Source of the DNA: Myxococcales bacterium
Lineage (GTDB): Bacteria > Myxococcota > Polyangia > Fen-1088
DNA: 9,255 nt
Direction: 5' to 3'
Assembly (NCBI GenBank): GCA_003159055.1
Contig: PMLH01000522.1
Span: 506-9,760 of the forward strand
Position 1 is the stretch's first letter. Each line of letters starts with the position of its first letter. The position numbers and the translations under genes are program-made. The notes under the pieces are model-generated. The model did not search any database and was not told where the DNA came from. It worked only from the letters and a program-made list of their open reading frames with translations. Of this stretch, positions 1 to 6,082 are shown piece by piece.

Positions 1-132
1 CCGCCCGAGGCGCAGACCATCAAGCTGGAAGGCAAGTCCGCCGAGCAGGTTGGCTGGGCTGCCCACCAAAAAGGCGGTCTGGTCGCCGGCAAGAAGGGCG
101 ACAAGTCCGCCCCCGGCGGCGCCACCCGCTAG
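1..132 (+). CDS. C-terminal end of an unrecognised protein (partial)
   Basis: Frame 1 is open from the first base to a TAG at 130-132 and gives 43 residues. The start lies outside the window. The visible tail begins PPEAQTIKLEGKSAEQ and ends GGATR. It is rich in Lys, Gly and Ala, with a short possibly helical stretch (SAEQVGWAAHQK) followed by a flexible basic tail (AGKKGDKSAPGGATR). I see no catalytic motif, no membrane segment and no family signature, so no function is assigned. A Lys/Gly-rich disordered C-terminus is common at the ends of many bacterial proteins and is not diagnostic. No clear intrinsic terminator follows the stop within 90 bases; the first T-tailed hairpin is at 345-408. 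The evidence that it is coding is the sustained G/C preference at third codon positions and the absence of any competing gene. Confidence 0.6.
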   Translation, partial: PPEAQTIKLEGKSAEQVGWAAHQKGGLVAGKKGDKSAPGGATR

Positions 133-225
133 CCCGCAGGATTCACGACGCTTCGGTCTCCAACGGGCTTTCGAGCACAGTCCAAACTGGATTTCTGGAA
201 GTGTAGCGGGCTAGCTCCATCGTAA

Positions 226-286
226 TGGGAACCCTGGGAGGGTTCCCAAACCCTCCCGCGAAGCTTCGCTGCCGGCAGAGCCGGCA
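226..286. repeat. Cluster of perfect inverted repeats (REP/MITE-like)
   Basis: Seen directly: TGGGAACCCT (226-235) pairs with AGGGTTCCCA (239-248) across a GGG loop. GGGAGGGTT (236-244) pairs with AACCCTCCC (249-257) across CCCA. GCGAAGCTTCGC (258-269) is a perfect palindrome. TGCCGGC (270-276) pairs with GCCGGCA (280-286) across AGA. The first two stems share bases 236-248 and cannot form together. All pairs are perfect, which is far beyond chance for adjacent blocks. The compact string of palindromes resembles interspersed repetitive extragenic elements, but whether other copies exist cannot be seen from this window. Confidence 0.55.
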
Positions 287-344
287 GGCTCCGCACGCGT
301 TCATGCCGTCGCCCCCACTCGCCGGCCTGATTGGCCGCCTCAAG

Positions 345-408
345 AACCCTGACCTGCCAGTTTTCCCTCGATCGCGATCGACTCGAGCTGGCCTCGGTCA
401 GGGTTTTT
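345..408 (+). terminator. Large T-tailed hairpin, possible terminator or attenuator
   Basis: AACCCTGACC (345-354) pairs perfectly with GGTCAGGGTT (396-405), and TTT (406-408) continues the T-run to five. Inside the loop, GCCAG (356-360) can pair with CTGGC (388-392), and TCGATCGCGATCGA (368-381) is a 14-base perfect palindrome. The T-run is only on the plus strand, so the signal would act on rightward transcription. It lies 213 bases after the upstream stop and about 70 bases before the next start. It could therefore end upstream transcription or act in the leader of the next gene. The long loop is atypical for an intrinsic terminator. Confidence 0.4.
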
Positions 409-467
409 CATTAGGAGCGGACGTTGGCCGTTGCCAGATGCGGCGTGAGATGGTTGAGTGCGTCGCC

Positions 468-472
468 GGAGG
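468..472 (+). promoter_or_regulatory. Ribosome binding site that sets the start at 479
   Basis: GGAGG at 468-472 sits 6 bases before ATG 479. The other in-frame starts are worse placed: GTG 458 has only a weak GAGA at 446-449, ATG 473 abuts the GGAGG with no spacing, and ATG 491 directly follows GAAGGA with no spacing. Confidence 0.5.
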
Positions 473-478
473 ATGTCG

Positions 479-1270
479 ATGCCCGAAGGAATGAAGGCCT
501 TGCTTGTAGCAGTTCTTGCCGTCGTGACTTTGGCTCCGGCGGTTGCGCACGCGCAGGCCCAGATGCCGGCAGAGCCTCTCGCATGCATGCCGTCGTGCCG
601 CAAGGGCTTCGTGTGCGTGAACGCCACCTGCGTGTCGGCGTGCAATCCCCTTTGTGCTGCGGAGGAGGTCTGTACCGAGGCGGCGGAATGCGTTCCAAGA
701 ACCGCAGAGCCGCAGACGTCGATTCCCGCGGAGTTGATTCGCGCGGACCAGGACCCCAAAGAGCTGCGCAAAGCCGACGCCTGGACAATCTACGGCGGGG
801 CCGGATACCAGAAATTCAAAGAGGTCATCGACTTTTCAGATATTGACCATGAGGATGTGGGCGGAATCTCGCTTGGCGTGGGTATTGGGTGGCGCCGGCA
901 CTTCACGCGTGTGTTGGGACTGCAGGCGCGTGGGAATCTGATGGCCCTCGGCCATCAGGGCTACGGTGGTGGCTGGGGGACCTCCGCAGATGTCACGCTT
1001 CGCCTAGGGCCGGTGGCGAACGCATTCCCGTGGTATGTCGGCATCGGACCTTGTGTCGATCTGTTTCGCCTCAGCAGGTGGATGAACGACTGGGAAGGCA
1101 CCAAGTCGGCCTGGAGCTCCAATGTGGGAGGAGTCTTCGAGACGGGTTTTGTTTTGGGCGAGCGGGATAGCCTCGACCTTGGTCTCCGCGCGCTGATCGA
1201 GACCAGTCTCTCCGGTGGGGACACTTGGGCATTCGGCGGGCAGCTCGTTGCCGGATTTCGTTTTCGCTAG
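479..1270 (+). CDS. Secreted cysteine-repeat protein with probable beta-barrel-like domain
   Basis: A 263-residue protein when started at ATG 479; a GTG at 458 would add seven residues (MRRRRMS). The N-terminus is a signal peptide: K6, a hydrophobic run at 7-22, and probable cleavage after AHA at 23-25. Residues 36-71 hold eight cysteines (36, 40, 46, 51, 55, 59, 65, 71) in two copies of C-x3-C-x5-C-x4/5-C, the kind of small disulfide module seen in secreted myxobacterial proteins. From about residue 95 the chain is rich in Gly and aromatics with alternating hydrophobic strands, and it ends in VAGFRFR. A terminal aromatic strand suits an outer-membrane beta-barrel or a soluble beta domain. 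No catalytic motif is visible. The family is not recognised and the function is unknown. Its stop overlaps the polA stop on the other strand. Confidence 0.8.
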   Translation: MPEGMKALLVAVLAVVTLAPAVAHAQAQMPAEPLACMPSCRKGFVCVNATCVSACNPLCAAEEVCTEAAECVPRTAEPQTSIPAELIRADQDPKELRKADAWTIYGGAGYQKFKEVIDFSDIDHEDVGGISLGVGIGWRRHFTRVLGLQARGNLMALGHQGYGGGWGTSADVTLRLGPVANAFPWYVGIGPCVDLFRLSRWMNDWEGTKSAWSSNVGGVFETGFVLGERDSLDLGLRALIETSLSGGDTWAFGGQLVAGFRFR

Positions 1271-4002
1271 TGGGCATCGCCCCAGGACGCCCCTGAGTGG
1301 ACGTCGACCACCAAGGGCACGCGGAGCTCGTAGGCAGCTTCCATCTCGGCCTTGACCCACGGGCAGAAGGCCTCGACTTCGGCTGTGGGCACCTCGAACA
1401 CCAGCTCGTCGTGCACCGTGAGCAGCAGGCGCACCTGCGGGAATTTCGATAGGCCGCGCGCCACGCGCAGCATGGATAGCTTGAGGATATCCGCGGCGGA
1501 GCCCTGGATAGGCGTGTTGCGGGCGATTCGCTCGGCGTAGTTGCGCTCTTGCGGGCGCTTGGAATTGATCTCGGGCAGCGCTCGGGTTCGGCCGAGCAGC
1601 GTCGACACAACCTGGGTCCGGCGCGCGTCGGCGATGATCGCGTCCATGTGGCCGCGCACACGAGCATATCGCTCGAAATAGCTTTGGATGTACTTGTGGG
1701 CCTCGCTGCGCGGAATGCGCAGGACCTGGGCCAGCCCAAAATCGGTCTGCCCGAACACCAAGCCGAAATTGATGGCCTTGGCAATCCGGCGCTGCTCGTC
1801 GGACACGGCGGCCTCGGAAACGCCGAAAACCTCGGCCGCCGTGCGGCGGTGAATGTCGGCGCCCGAGCGAAAGGCGTCGAGGAACGCCGGATCCTCGGAA
1901 AAGTGTGCCAGAACCCGCAGCTCGATTTGAGAATAGTCGGCCGACACGAGCTGAAAGCCGGGATCCGCGACGAAGGCGTGGCGAATCTTGCGACCGACTT
2001 CCGAGCGAATCGGGATGTTTTGCAGGTTTGGGTCGCTGGACGAAAGTCGCCCAGTCGCCGCGACCGCCTGCTGGTAGGTCGTGTGCAGGCGGCGCGTGCG
2101 AGGGTTGACCAGGGCGGGCAGCGCATCGATGTACGTGCCTTTCAGCTTGGTCAGGGTGCGATAGTCGAGAATCTTGGCCGGCATGGGGTGCAAGGTGGCC
2201 AGCTCTTCAAGGACATCGGCGTCGGTGGAAGCGCCAGTCTTGGTCTTCCTGATGATGGGCAGGTTGAGCTTGCCAAACAGGATCTCGGCCAGTTGCTTGG
2301 GCGAGCCGATGTTGAACTCGACGCCCGCCAGGCCGTGGATTTCTGCCTCCAGCGCCTTGGCGGCGGCGCTGACCTCGACCCCGAGGGTCCGTAGATAGTC
2401 GCAATCGAGGCGAATACCCCAGCTCTCCATGGCCGCGAGTACCGGCGACAGCGGAAGCTCAAGCTCGCGATAGAGCGCCTCTTGATTGGCAGCCACCAAG
2501 TGCTGCTCTTGTTTTTCGGCGAGTGCCAGGATGGCGGCCGCCTCGGCCCCGAGATGCCGGGGCGCCTGTTCATCGAGCGGCGCGTCGACGAGACTGCGAG
2601 CGCCGCGGCCGATTTTCGCCCAGCCTGAGCGCGAAACCAGCGGTCTGCCAAGCTCGTCCAGGGCCAACATGGCGAGGTCGTAGTCGGCGCGGGCGGCATC
2701 AAGAACATAGGCGGCCAGCATGGTGTCGTTCTTCACGCCCGCGAGGCTGCGACCCTGTGCGCGAAGAAAGACGTCGAGGAGCTTGCCGTTGTGCAGGTGC
2801 TTGCCAATGCCTTCCGCTGCCAAGATCGGGTCGAGTGCCGAAAGCAGCTCGGCTTCCGACAAGCCGGCGTTGGGGTGGAGCAGTCCTTGCTTCACTGGAA
2901 CGTAGAAGCACGCCCCGTCGCGGGTGGCGAAAGCCATGGCCGCAAGCCCAGCGCGCAGCGGAAAGTCGCCGTCGAAAAGCACCGAAACGGCGACCTGCCG
3001 GGCAAGCTCGATGGCGGCCACCATTTCGGCGAGGCTGGTCTTGTCAGCGACGATTCGGGGCTCGGCCGCGGCAACAGCCGAGACGACCGGAACGGGAGCC
3101 CCGTCCACCGGCACGTCGGCCACCGGCACCTCAGCCGGTGCGGTTGCGGCAGATGCCGGCGAGAGTTGCGCAAGCAAGCGGCCGAATTCCAGGCGCGCAA
3201 ACAGCTCGCGCAACGTCTCGGCCGCGGCGGGCACGCGACGGAGATCGGCCAGCGTTCCGGTCAAAGCCACGTCGTCTCGAAGCTCGACCAGCTGCCGAGA
3301 AATGGTTAGCACCTGGCGCGCGTCCGCAATCGCCTGTCCCTTCTTGCCCTTGATCTTGTCGGTGTTGGCCAGCACGGCCTCTAGCGATCCGTAGGTGTTG
3401 ATCAGCTCGGCCGCGGTCTTGGGCCCGATGCCTGGAACGCCGGGGACGTTGTCCACGCTGTCCCCCATGAGAGCCAGCAGGTCGCCCAGCTTTTCGGGCG
3501 GCACCAGCCATTTTTCGCGCACCTCCGCCGGTCCCATCAGCCGGTTCTTCATGGCATCGAGAAGCTTCACCTCGTCCGAGCAGAGTTGCATCAGATCCTT
3601 GTCGGACGAGCCAATCACCACCGCCAACCCTTCCGCCTTGGCCGTGCGAACCAAGGTTGCGATCACGTCGTCCGCCTCCACACCGTCGACGGACAGCACC
3701 GAGTACCCGAAGGCTCTTGCCACTTCGTGCGCAAGATCGATCTGGGCCACCAGTTCTGGCGGCATCGGCGGGCGATTGGCCTTGTACGCCGGATAGAGCT
3801 GATCGCGGAAGGTCGGCCCCGGTGCATCGAAGACCACGCAGAGGTGCGTCGGCTGATGCTCGCGCTCGATGCGTAGAAGCATCTGGGAGAATCCGTACAC
3901 TGCGCCGGTAGGCTGCCCGGCTTTTGTCGTCAGTGGAGGCAGCGCATGAAACGCCCGGAACAAGTAGTTCAGGGCGTCGACGATAAATAGGGTGCCGTTC
4001 AT
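1267..4002 (-). CDS. polA: DNA polymerase I
   Basis: A 911-residue protein close to the E. coli enzyme in length (928), acting in DNA repair and in RNA-primer removal and replacement during lagging-strand synthesis. Residues 1-280 are the 5'-3' nuclease: D9, D59, the EADD motif at 109-112, SSDKD at 132-136, GDSVD at 180-184, then a helix-hairpin-helix (GVPGIGPKTA). Residues 281-315 are an Ala/Pro/Val-rich linker. Residues 316-500 are the 3'-5' exonuclease fold, with degraded active-site motifs (FDGD 343-346, L409, H483, E487). Residues 505-911 are the polymerase domain: GRLSSSDPNLQNIP at 651-664, motif A DYSQIELR with D689, motif B with K742, F746 and F750, and motif C VHDE with H864 and D865. 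The start ATG has only a weak upstream G-rich stretch. It lies 45 bp downstream of the acyl-CoA synthetase gene on the same strand, so the two may be co-transcribed. Confidence 0.98.
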   Translation of the reverse strand: MNGTLFIVDALNYLFRAFHALPPLTTKAGQPTGAVYGFSQMLLRIEREHQPTHLCVVFDAPGPTFRDQLYPAYKANRPPMPPELVAQIDLAHEVARAFGYSVLSVDGVEADDVIATLVRTAKAEGLAVVIGSSDKDLMQLCSDEVKLLDAMKNRLMGPAEVREKWLVPPEKLGDLLALMGDSVDNVPGVPGIGPKTAAELINTYGSLEAVLANTDKIKGKKGQAIADARQVLTISRQLVELRDDVALTGTLADLRRVPAAAETLRELFARLEFGRLLAQLSPASAATAPAEVPVADVPVDGAPVPVVSAVAAAEPRIVADKTSLAEMVAAIELARQVAVSVLFDGDFPLRAGLAAMAFATRDGACFYVPVKQGLLHPNAGLSEAELLSALDPILAAEGIGKHLHNGKLLDVFLRAQGRSLAGVKNDTMLAAYVLDAARADYDLAMLALDELGRPLVSRSGWAKIGRGARSLVDAPLDEQAPRHLGAEAAAILALAEKQEQHLVAANQEALYRELELPLSPVLAAMESWGIRLDCDYLRTLGVEVSAAAKALEAEIHGLAGVEFNIGSPKQLAEILFGKLNLPIIRKTKTGASTDADVLEELATLHPMPAKILDYRTLTKLKGTYIDALPALVNPRTRRLHTTYQQAVAATGRLSSSDPNLQNIPIRSEVGRKIRHAFVADPGFQLVSADYSQIELRVLAHFSEDPAFLDAFRSGADIHRRTAAEVFGVSEAAVSDEQRRIAKAINFGLVFGQTDFGLAQVLRIPRSEAHKYIQSYFERYARVRGHMDAIIADARRTQVVSTLLGRTRALPEINSKRPQERNYAERIARNTPIQGSAADILKLSMLRVARGLSKFPQVRLLLTVHDELVFEVPTAEVEAFCPWVKAEMEAAYELRVPLVVDVHSGASWGDAH

Positions 4003-4047
4003 CGCGGGCCCTACCCTACCCCACGAATCGGGCTGCGCCTACCTCGG

Positions 4048-5877
4048 CTACTTCGCGTACAGGCCGGCGATGACGGATTCGAACTTCCCGGCGACCACGT
4101 CGCGTTTCACTTTCAGGCTCGGCGTCAACTCGCCACTCGCCTCGCTGAAGTCCGCCGAAAGAATTGCGAAACTTTTCACCGTCTCGTAGCTGGCCAGGGT
4201 CGCATTCACGTCGGCGACGGCCTTCTGGATGGCTTCCCGCAACTCACCCGATTCCGCCGCCTTGGCAATGTCACCGCCGCCGAATTGCCTGACCGCTGGC
4301 TCCGACGGCGTGATCAAGGCTACGCAATGCGATCGTTTGTCGCCGAACACGACAACCTGGCTGACCAGGGACGAATGCGCCTTGAGGGCGTTTTCCAGCT
4401 TCTGCGGAGCCACGTTCTTGCCCCCCGCGGTGATGAGAATGTCCTTCTTTCGATCCACGATGCGCAAGAAGCCATCCTCCACGACGCCAATGTCACCGGT
4501 GTGGAACCACCCTTCGGCGTCGAAAGCCTCCGCAGTGCCTTCGGGATGGCCGTGGTACGAAGCGAAAACCGACGGTCCGCGCAGCAGGATTTCCCCATCG
4601 CTGGCGATGCGGTGTTCGATGATGTCGATGGCCAGGCCGACGGTTCCGAAGCGATGCCTGTTCCAGCGATTGACGAATGCGGCGGCGGTGGTTTCGGTGA
4701 GGCCATAGCCTTCCAGAATCAGCAAGCCCGCGCCGTGGAAAAACTCGGCGATTTCCTGCGACAACGGGGCACCGCCCGAGATCAAGAAACGACAGCGATC
4801 CAGCCCCAAACGCCGACGCAGCTTGGAAAGGACCAGCCCTCCGGCGAGCGCATAGGACAGGCGAAGGCCGATGGGCGCCTTGCCCTTGCTGCGAATCGCC
4901 GCCGAGTGCCTGGCGGCCACGCCAAAGGCCCAATGAACCAGCGAGCGTTTCCACCTGCCGCCCTGCTCGGCCCCTGCCTGCACCGCCGCGTACAGCTTCT
5001 CGAAGATGCGGGGCACGCCAGCCATGAACGTCGGGCGGACCTCGACCAAGTCGTACTTGATTCGGCCCATGTTTTCCGCGAAAGCGACCTCCGAGCCGAC
5101 GATAATGGGCGCCCATTCCACCTCGCGACCCAAGACGTGGGCCAGTGGAAGAAACAGGTATTGAACGTCCGACGGGCGCAGATCAAAAGCCCGTACTGCG
5201 CTCTCACAGGACGACACCAGGTTGAAGTGGGTCAGAACCACGCCCTTGGGTTGGCCAGTCGTGCCGGAGGTGTAGATGATGGTGAAACAGTCATCCGGCT
5301 TGACCTTGTCGGAGCGAAGGTCGAGCTGCCCTGGGTTTGCCGCCATCCAAGCCGTGCCGCGGTTCCGAAGAACGGACAAGGCAAGGCCGCTCGCCGGCGC
5401 CCTGCTTGGCGCGCTGGCTTTGGCTGCAAAGGCCGCGTCATCAATGCCGACGATCTTGAAGTCGGGCCGCTGCGCCGACAGTGCCGACAGCTTGTCCGCC
5501 TGCTGCGAATCTTCGACAATGGCCGCGCAGGCGGCGCTGTCTTGGATGACGAAAGCGCACTGCTCGCGGGTGTTTGACGGGTAGATAGGGACCGACACCA
5601 GCCCGGCCATCGCGATGGCCACGTCGCAAAGCACCCATTCGAGCCGGGTTTGGCAAAGCAAGGCAACGCGTGCGCCCGGCTCCAGCCCGAGCGAGCACAG
5701 ACCTCCCGCGATTTCGCGCGCCTGCTGGTCGGCCTCCCGCCAGGTCAGGCTTTGCCAATCGTGCCCCTTGCGAAAACGAAACGCTGGCCTCTCCGCAAAC
5801 GCCTGCACGCGCGTACGCCAAATGGCATTTGCACTTCGAGCTAGCGGCGGAGCAGCACCGCCTTCGCAAACTGGCAT
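4048..5877 (-). CDS. Long-chain acyl-CoA synthetase (AMP-forming), FadD/FAA1 type
   Basis: A 609-residue member of the ANL adenylating superfamily. It should activate long-chain fatty acids with ATP to acyl-AMP and then transfer them to CoA, at the cytoplasmic side of the membrane. Visible motifs: phosphate-binding loop YTSGTTGQPKG at 202-212, SGGAPLS at 367-373, GYGLTET at 390-396, GWFHTGD at 456-462, hinge DRKKD at 475-479 with TAGGKNVAP following, and the C-terminal TPSLKVKR with catalytic Lys probably K589. These, together with the length of about 600, match the long-chain FACS group rather than short acetyl-CoA synthetases or peptide-synthetase domains. The first ATG (5875-5877) has GGGGA only 3 bases upstream, so the start is fair rather than strong. 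No N-terminal signal or membrane helix is evident. Substrate chain length cannot be read from the sequence. It is divergent from the kinase gene and is followed by polA. Confidence 0.93.
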   Translation of the reverse strand: MPVCEGGAAPPLARSANAIWRTRVQAFAERPAFRFRKGHDWQSLTWREADQQAREIAGGLCSLGLEPGARVALLCQTRLEWVLCDVAIAMAGLVSVPIYPSNTREQCAFVIQDSAACAAIVEDSQQADKLSALSAQRPDFKIVGIDDAAFAAKASAPSRAPASGLALSVLRNRGTAWMAANPGQLDLRSDKVKPDDCFTIIYTSGTTGQPKGVVLTHFNLVSSCESAVRAFDLRPSDVQYLFLPLAHVLGREVEWAPIIVGSEVAFAENMGRIKYDLVEVRPTFMAGVPRIFEKLYAAVQAGAEQGGRWKRSLVHWAFGVAARHSAAIRSKGKAPIGLRLSYALAGGLVLSKLRRRLGLDRCRFLISGGAPLSQEIAEFFHGAGLLILEGYGLTETTAAAFVNRWNRHRFGTVGLAIDIIEHRIASDGEILLRGPSVFASYHGHPEGTAEAFDAEGWFHTGDIGVVEDGFLRIVDRKKDILITAGGKNVAPQKLENALKAHSSLVSQVVVFGDKRSHCVALITPSEPAVRQFGGGDIAKAAESGELREAIQKAVADVNATLASYETVKSFAILSADFSEASGELTPSLKVKRDVVAGKFESVIAGLYAK

Positions 5878-5951
5878 GGGTCCCCAAAGTTATCTTGCTG
5901 GCACGCCAGATCAAGAAGATGCCGCGCAGCCAAGCATGGCGAAGCCGCGAT

Positions 5952-5982
5952 ACACGGCTGTGTCCTAAGCCACACGGATGTG
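5952..5982. promoter_or_regulatory. Tandem dyad motifs, candidate operator
   Basis: ACACGGCTGTG (5952-5962) and ACACGGATGTG (5972-5982) are direct repeats, identical at 10 of 11 bases and exactly 20 bp apart, about two helical turns. Each is itself a CAC-N4-GTG dyad. Between them, TGTG (5959-5962) and CACA (5971-5974) form TGTG-N8-CACA, the half-site spacing of CRP/FNR-family operators. The block lies about 75-105 bp from the divergent acyl-CoA synthetase start and about 30 bp upstream of the candidate kinase -35. It is a reasonable regulator site, but no regulator is identified. Confidence 0.3.
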
Positions 5983-6012
5983 ACGCGGAATTGCTAAAAG
6001 GCCCCATGCGGG

Positions 6013-6041
6013 TTGTGCGAAGGGAAGTCCTCTCGTAAGAT
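6013..6041 (+). promoter_or_regulatory. Candidate sigma70-like promoter for the kinase cluster
   Basis: TTGTGC (6013-6018), a 17-base spacer and TAAGAT (6036-6041) fit the -35/-10 layout at 3 of 6 and 4 of 6 consensus positions. Transcription would begin near 6048, leaving a leader of about 35 bases before ATG 6083. The match is modest and in GC-rich DNA could be chance, but it lies in the only intergenic gap that precedes the cluster. Confidence 0.3.
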
Positions 6042-6082
6042 GCCCGCCATAGCTTGGTCTTCCAGTTGAGGGAATTCCCGGG

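Larger units (their letters stand above)
133..478. other. Palindrome-rich non-coding interval
   Basis: These 346 bases between the stop of the partial gene and the start of the secreted-protein gene hold no convincing gene. They contain a run of inverted repeats: TAGC/GCTA at 204-213, two overlapping hairpins at 226-257, a 12-base palindrome at 258-269, a 7-bp stem at 270-286, a 5-bp stem at 323-337 (CGGCC/GGCCG), and a large T-tailed hairpin at 345-408. The first 90 bases (133-203) show nothing I can support. No clear sigma70-like promoter was found for the downstream gene, so its promoter either lies within the repeats or belongs to another sigma class. Confidence 0.6.

Noticed and set aside
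458..478. GTG 458 as the start of the secreted protein
   Set aside because: It would add MRRRRMS with only a weak GAGA upstream. ATG 479 has GGAGG at ideal spacing and still gives a complete signal peptide. It remains an alternative.
438..494. An 18-codon possible leader peptide ending inside the secreted-protein gene
   Set aside because: No ribosome site at a suitable distance (AGGAG is 20 bases away), and its codons are not notable. It is not supportable as a gene.
225..494. An 89-codon frame across the palindrome cluster
   Set aside because: It reads through hairpins and the T-tailed stem, has no ribosome site and has a composition unlike the neighbouring proteins.
413..846. AGGAG at 413-417 with TTG at 424, opening a 140-codon frame
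   Set aside because: The ribosome-site spacing is good, but the product is an Arg/Gly/Cys-rich frame shadow of the secreted-protein gene, which has a clear signal peptide and cysteine repeats.
1071..2126. A 351-codon minus-strand frame overlapping polA in another frame
   Set aside because: It is Arg/Ser/Pro-rich, typical of frame-shifted GC-rich coding DNA, and crosses the end of polA into the convergent gene. No family signal.
1549..2394. A 281-codon plus-strand frame opposite polA
   Set aside because: It is in register with polA, whose polymerase motifs lie in this stretch. It is a shadow frame.
4285..5577. A 430-codon plus-strand frame opposite the acyl-CoA synthetase
   Set aside because: It is in register with the real gene, which carries all adenylation motifs. 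This is a GC-bias shadow.
5898..5909. CTGGC/GCCAG inverted repeat near the acyl-CoA synthetase start
   Set aside because: Five-bp arms with a 2-base centre are common by chance in GC-rich DNA, and no matching minus-strand promoter was convincing.
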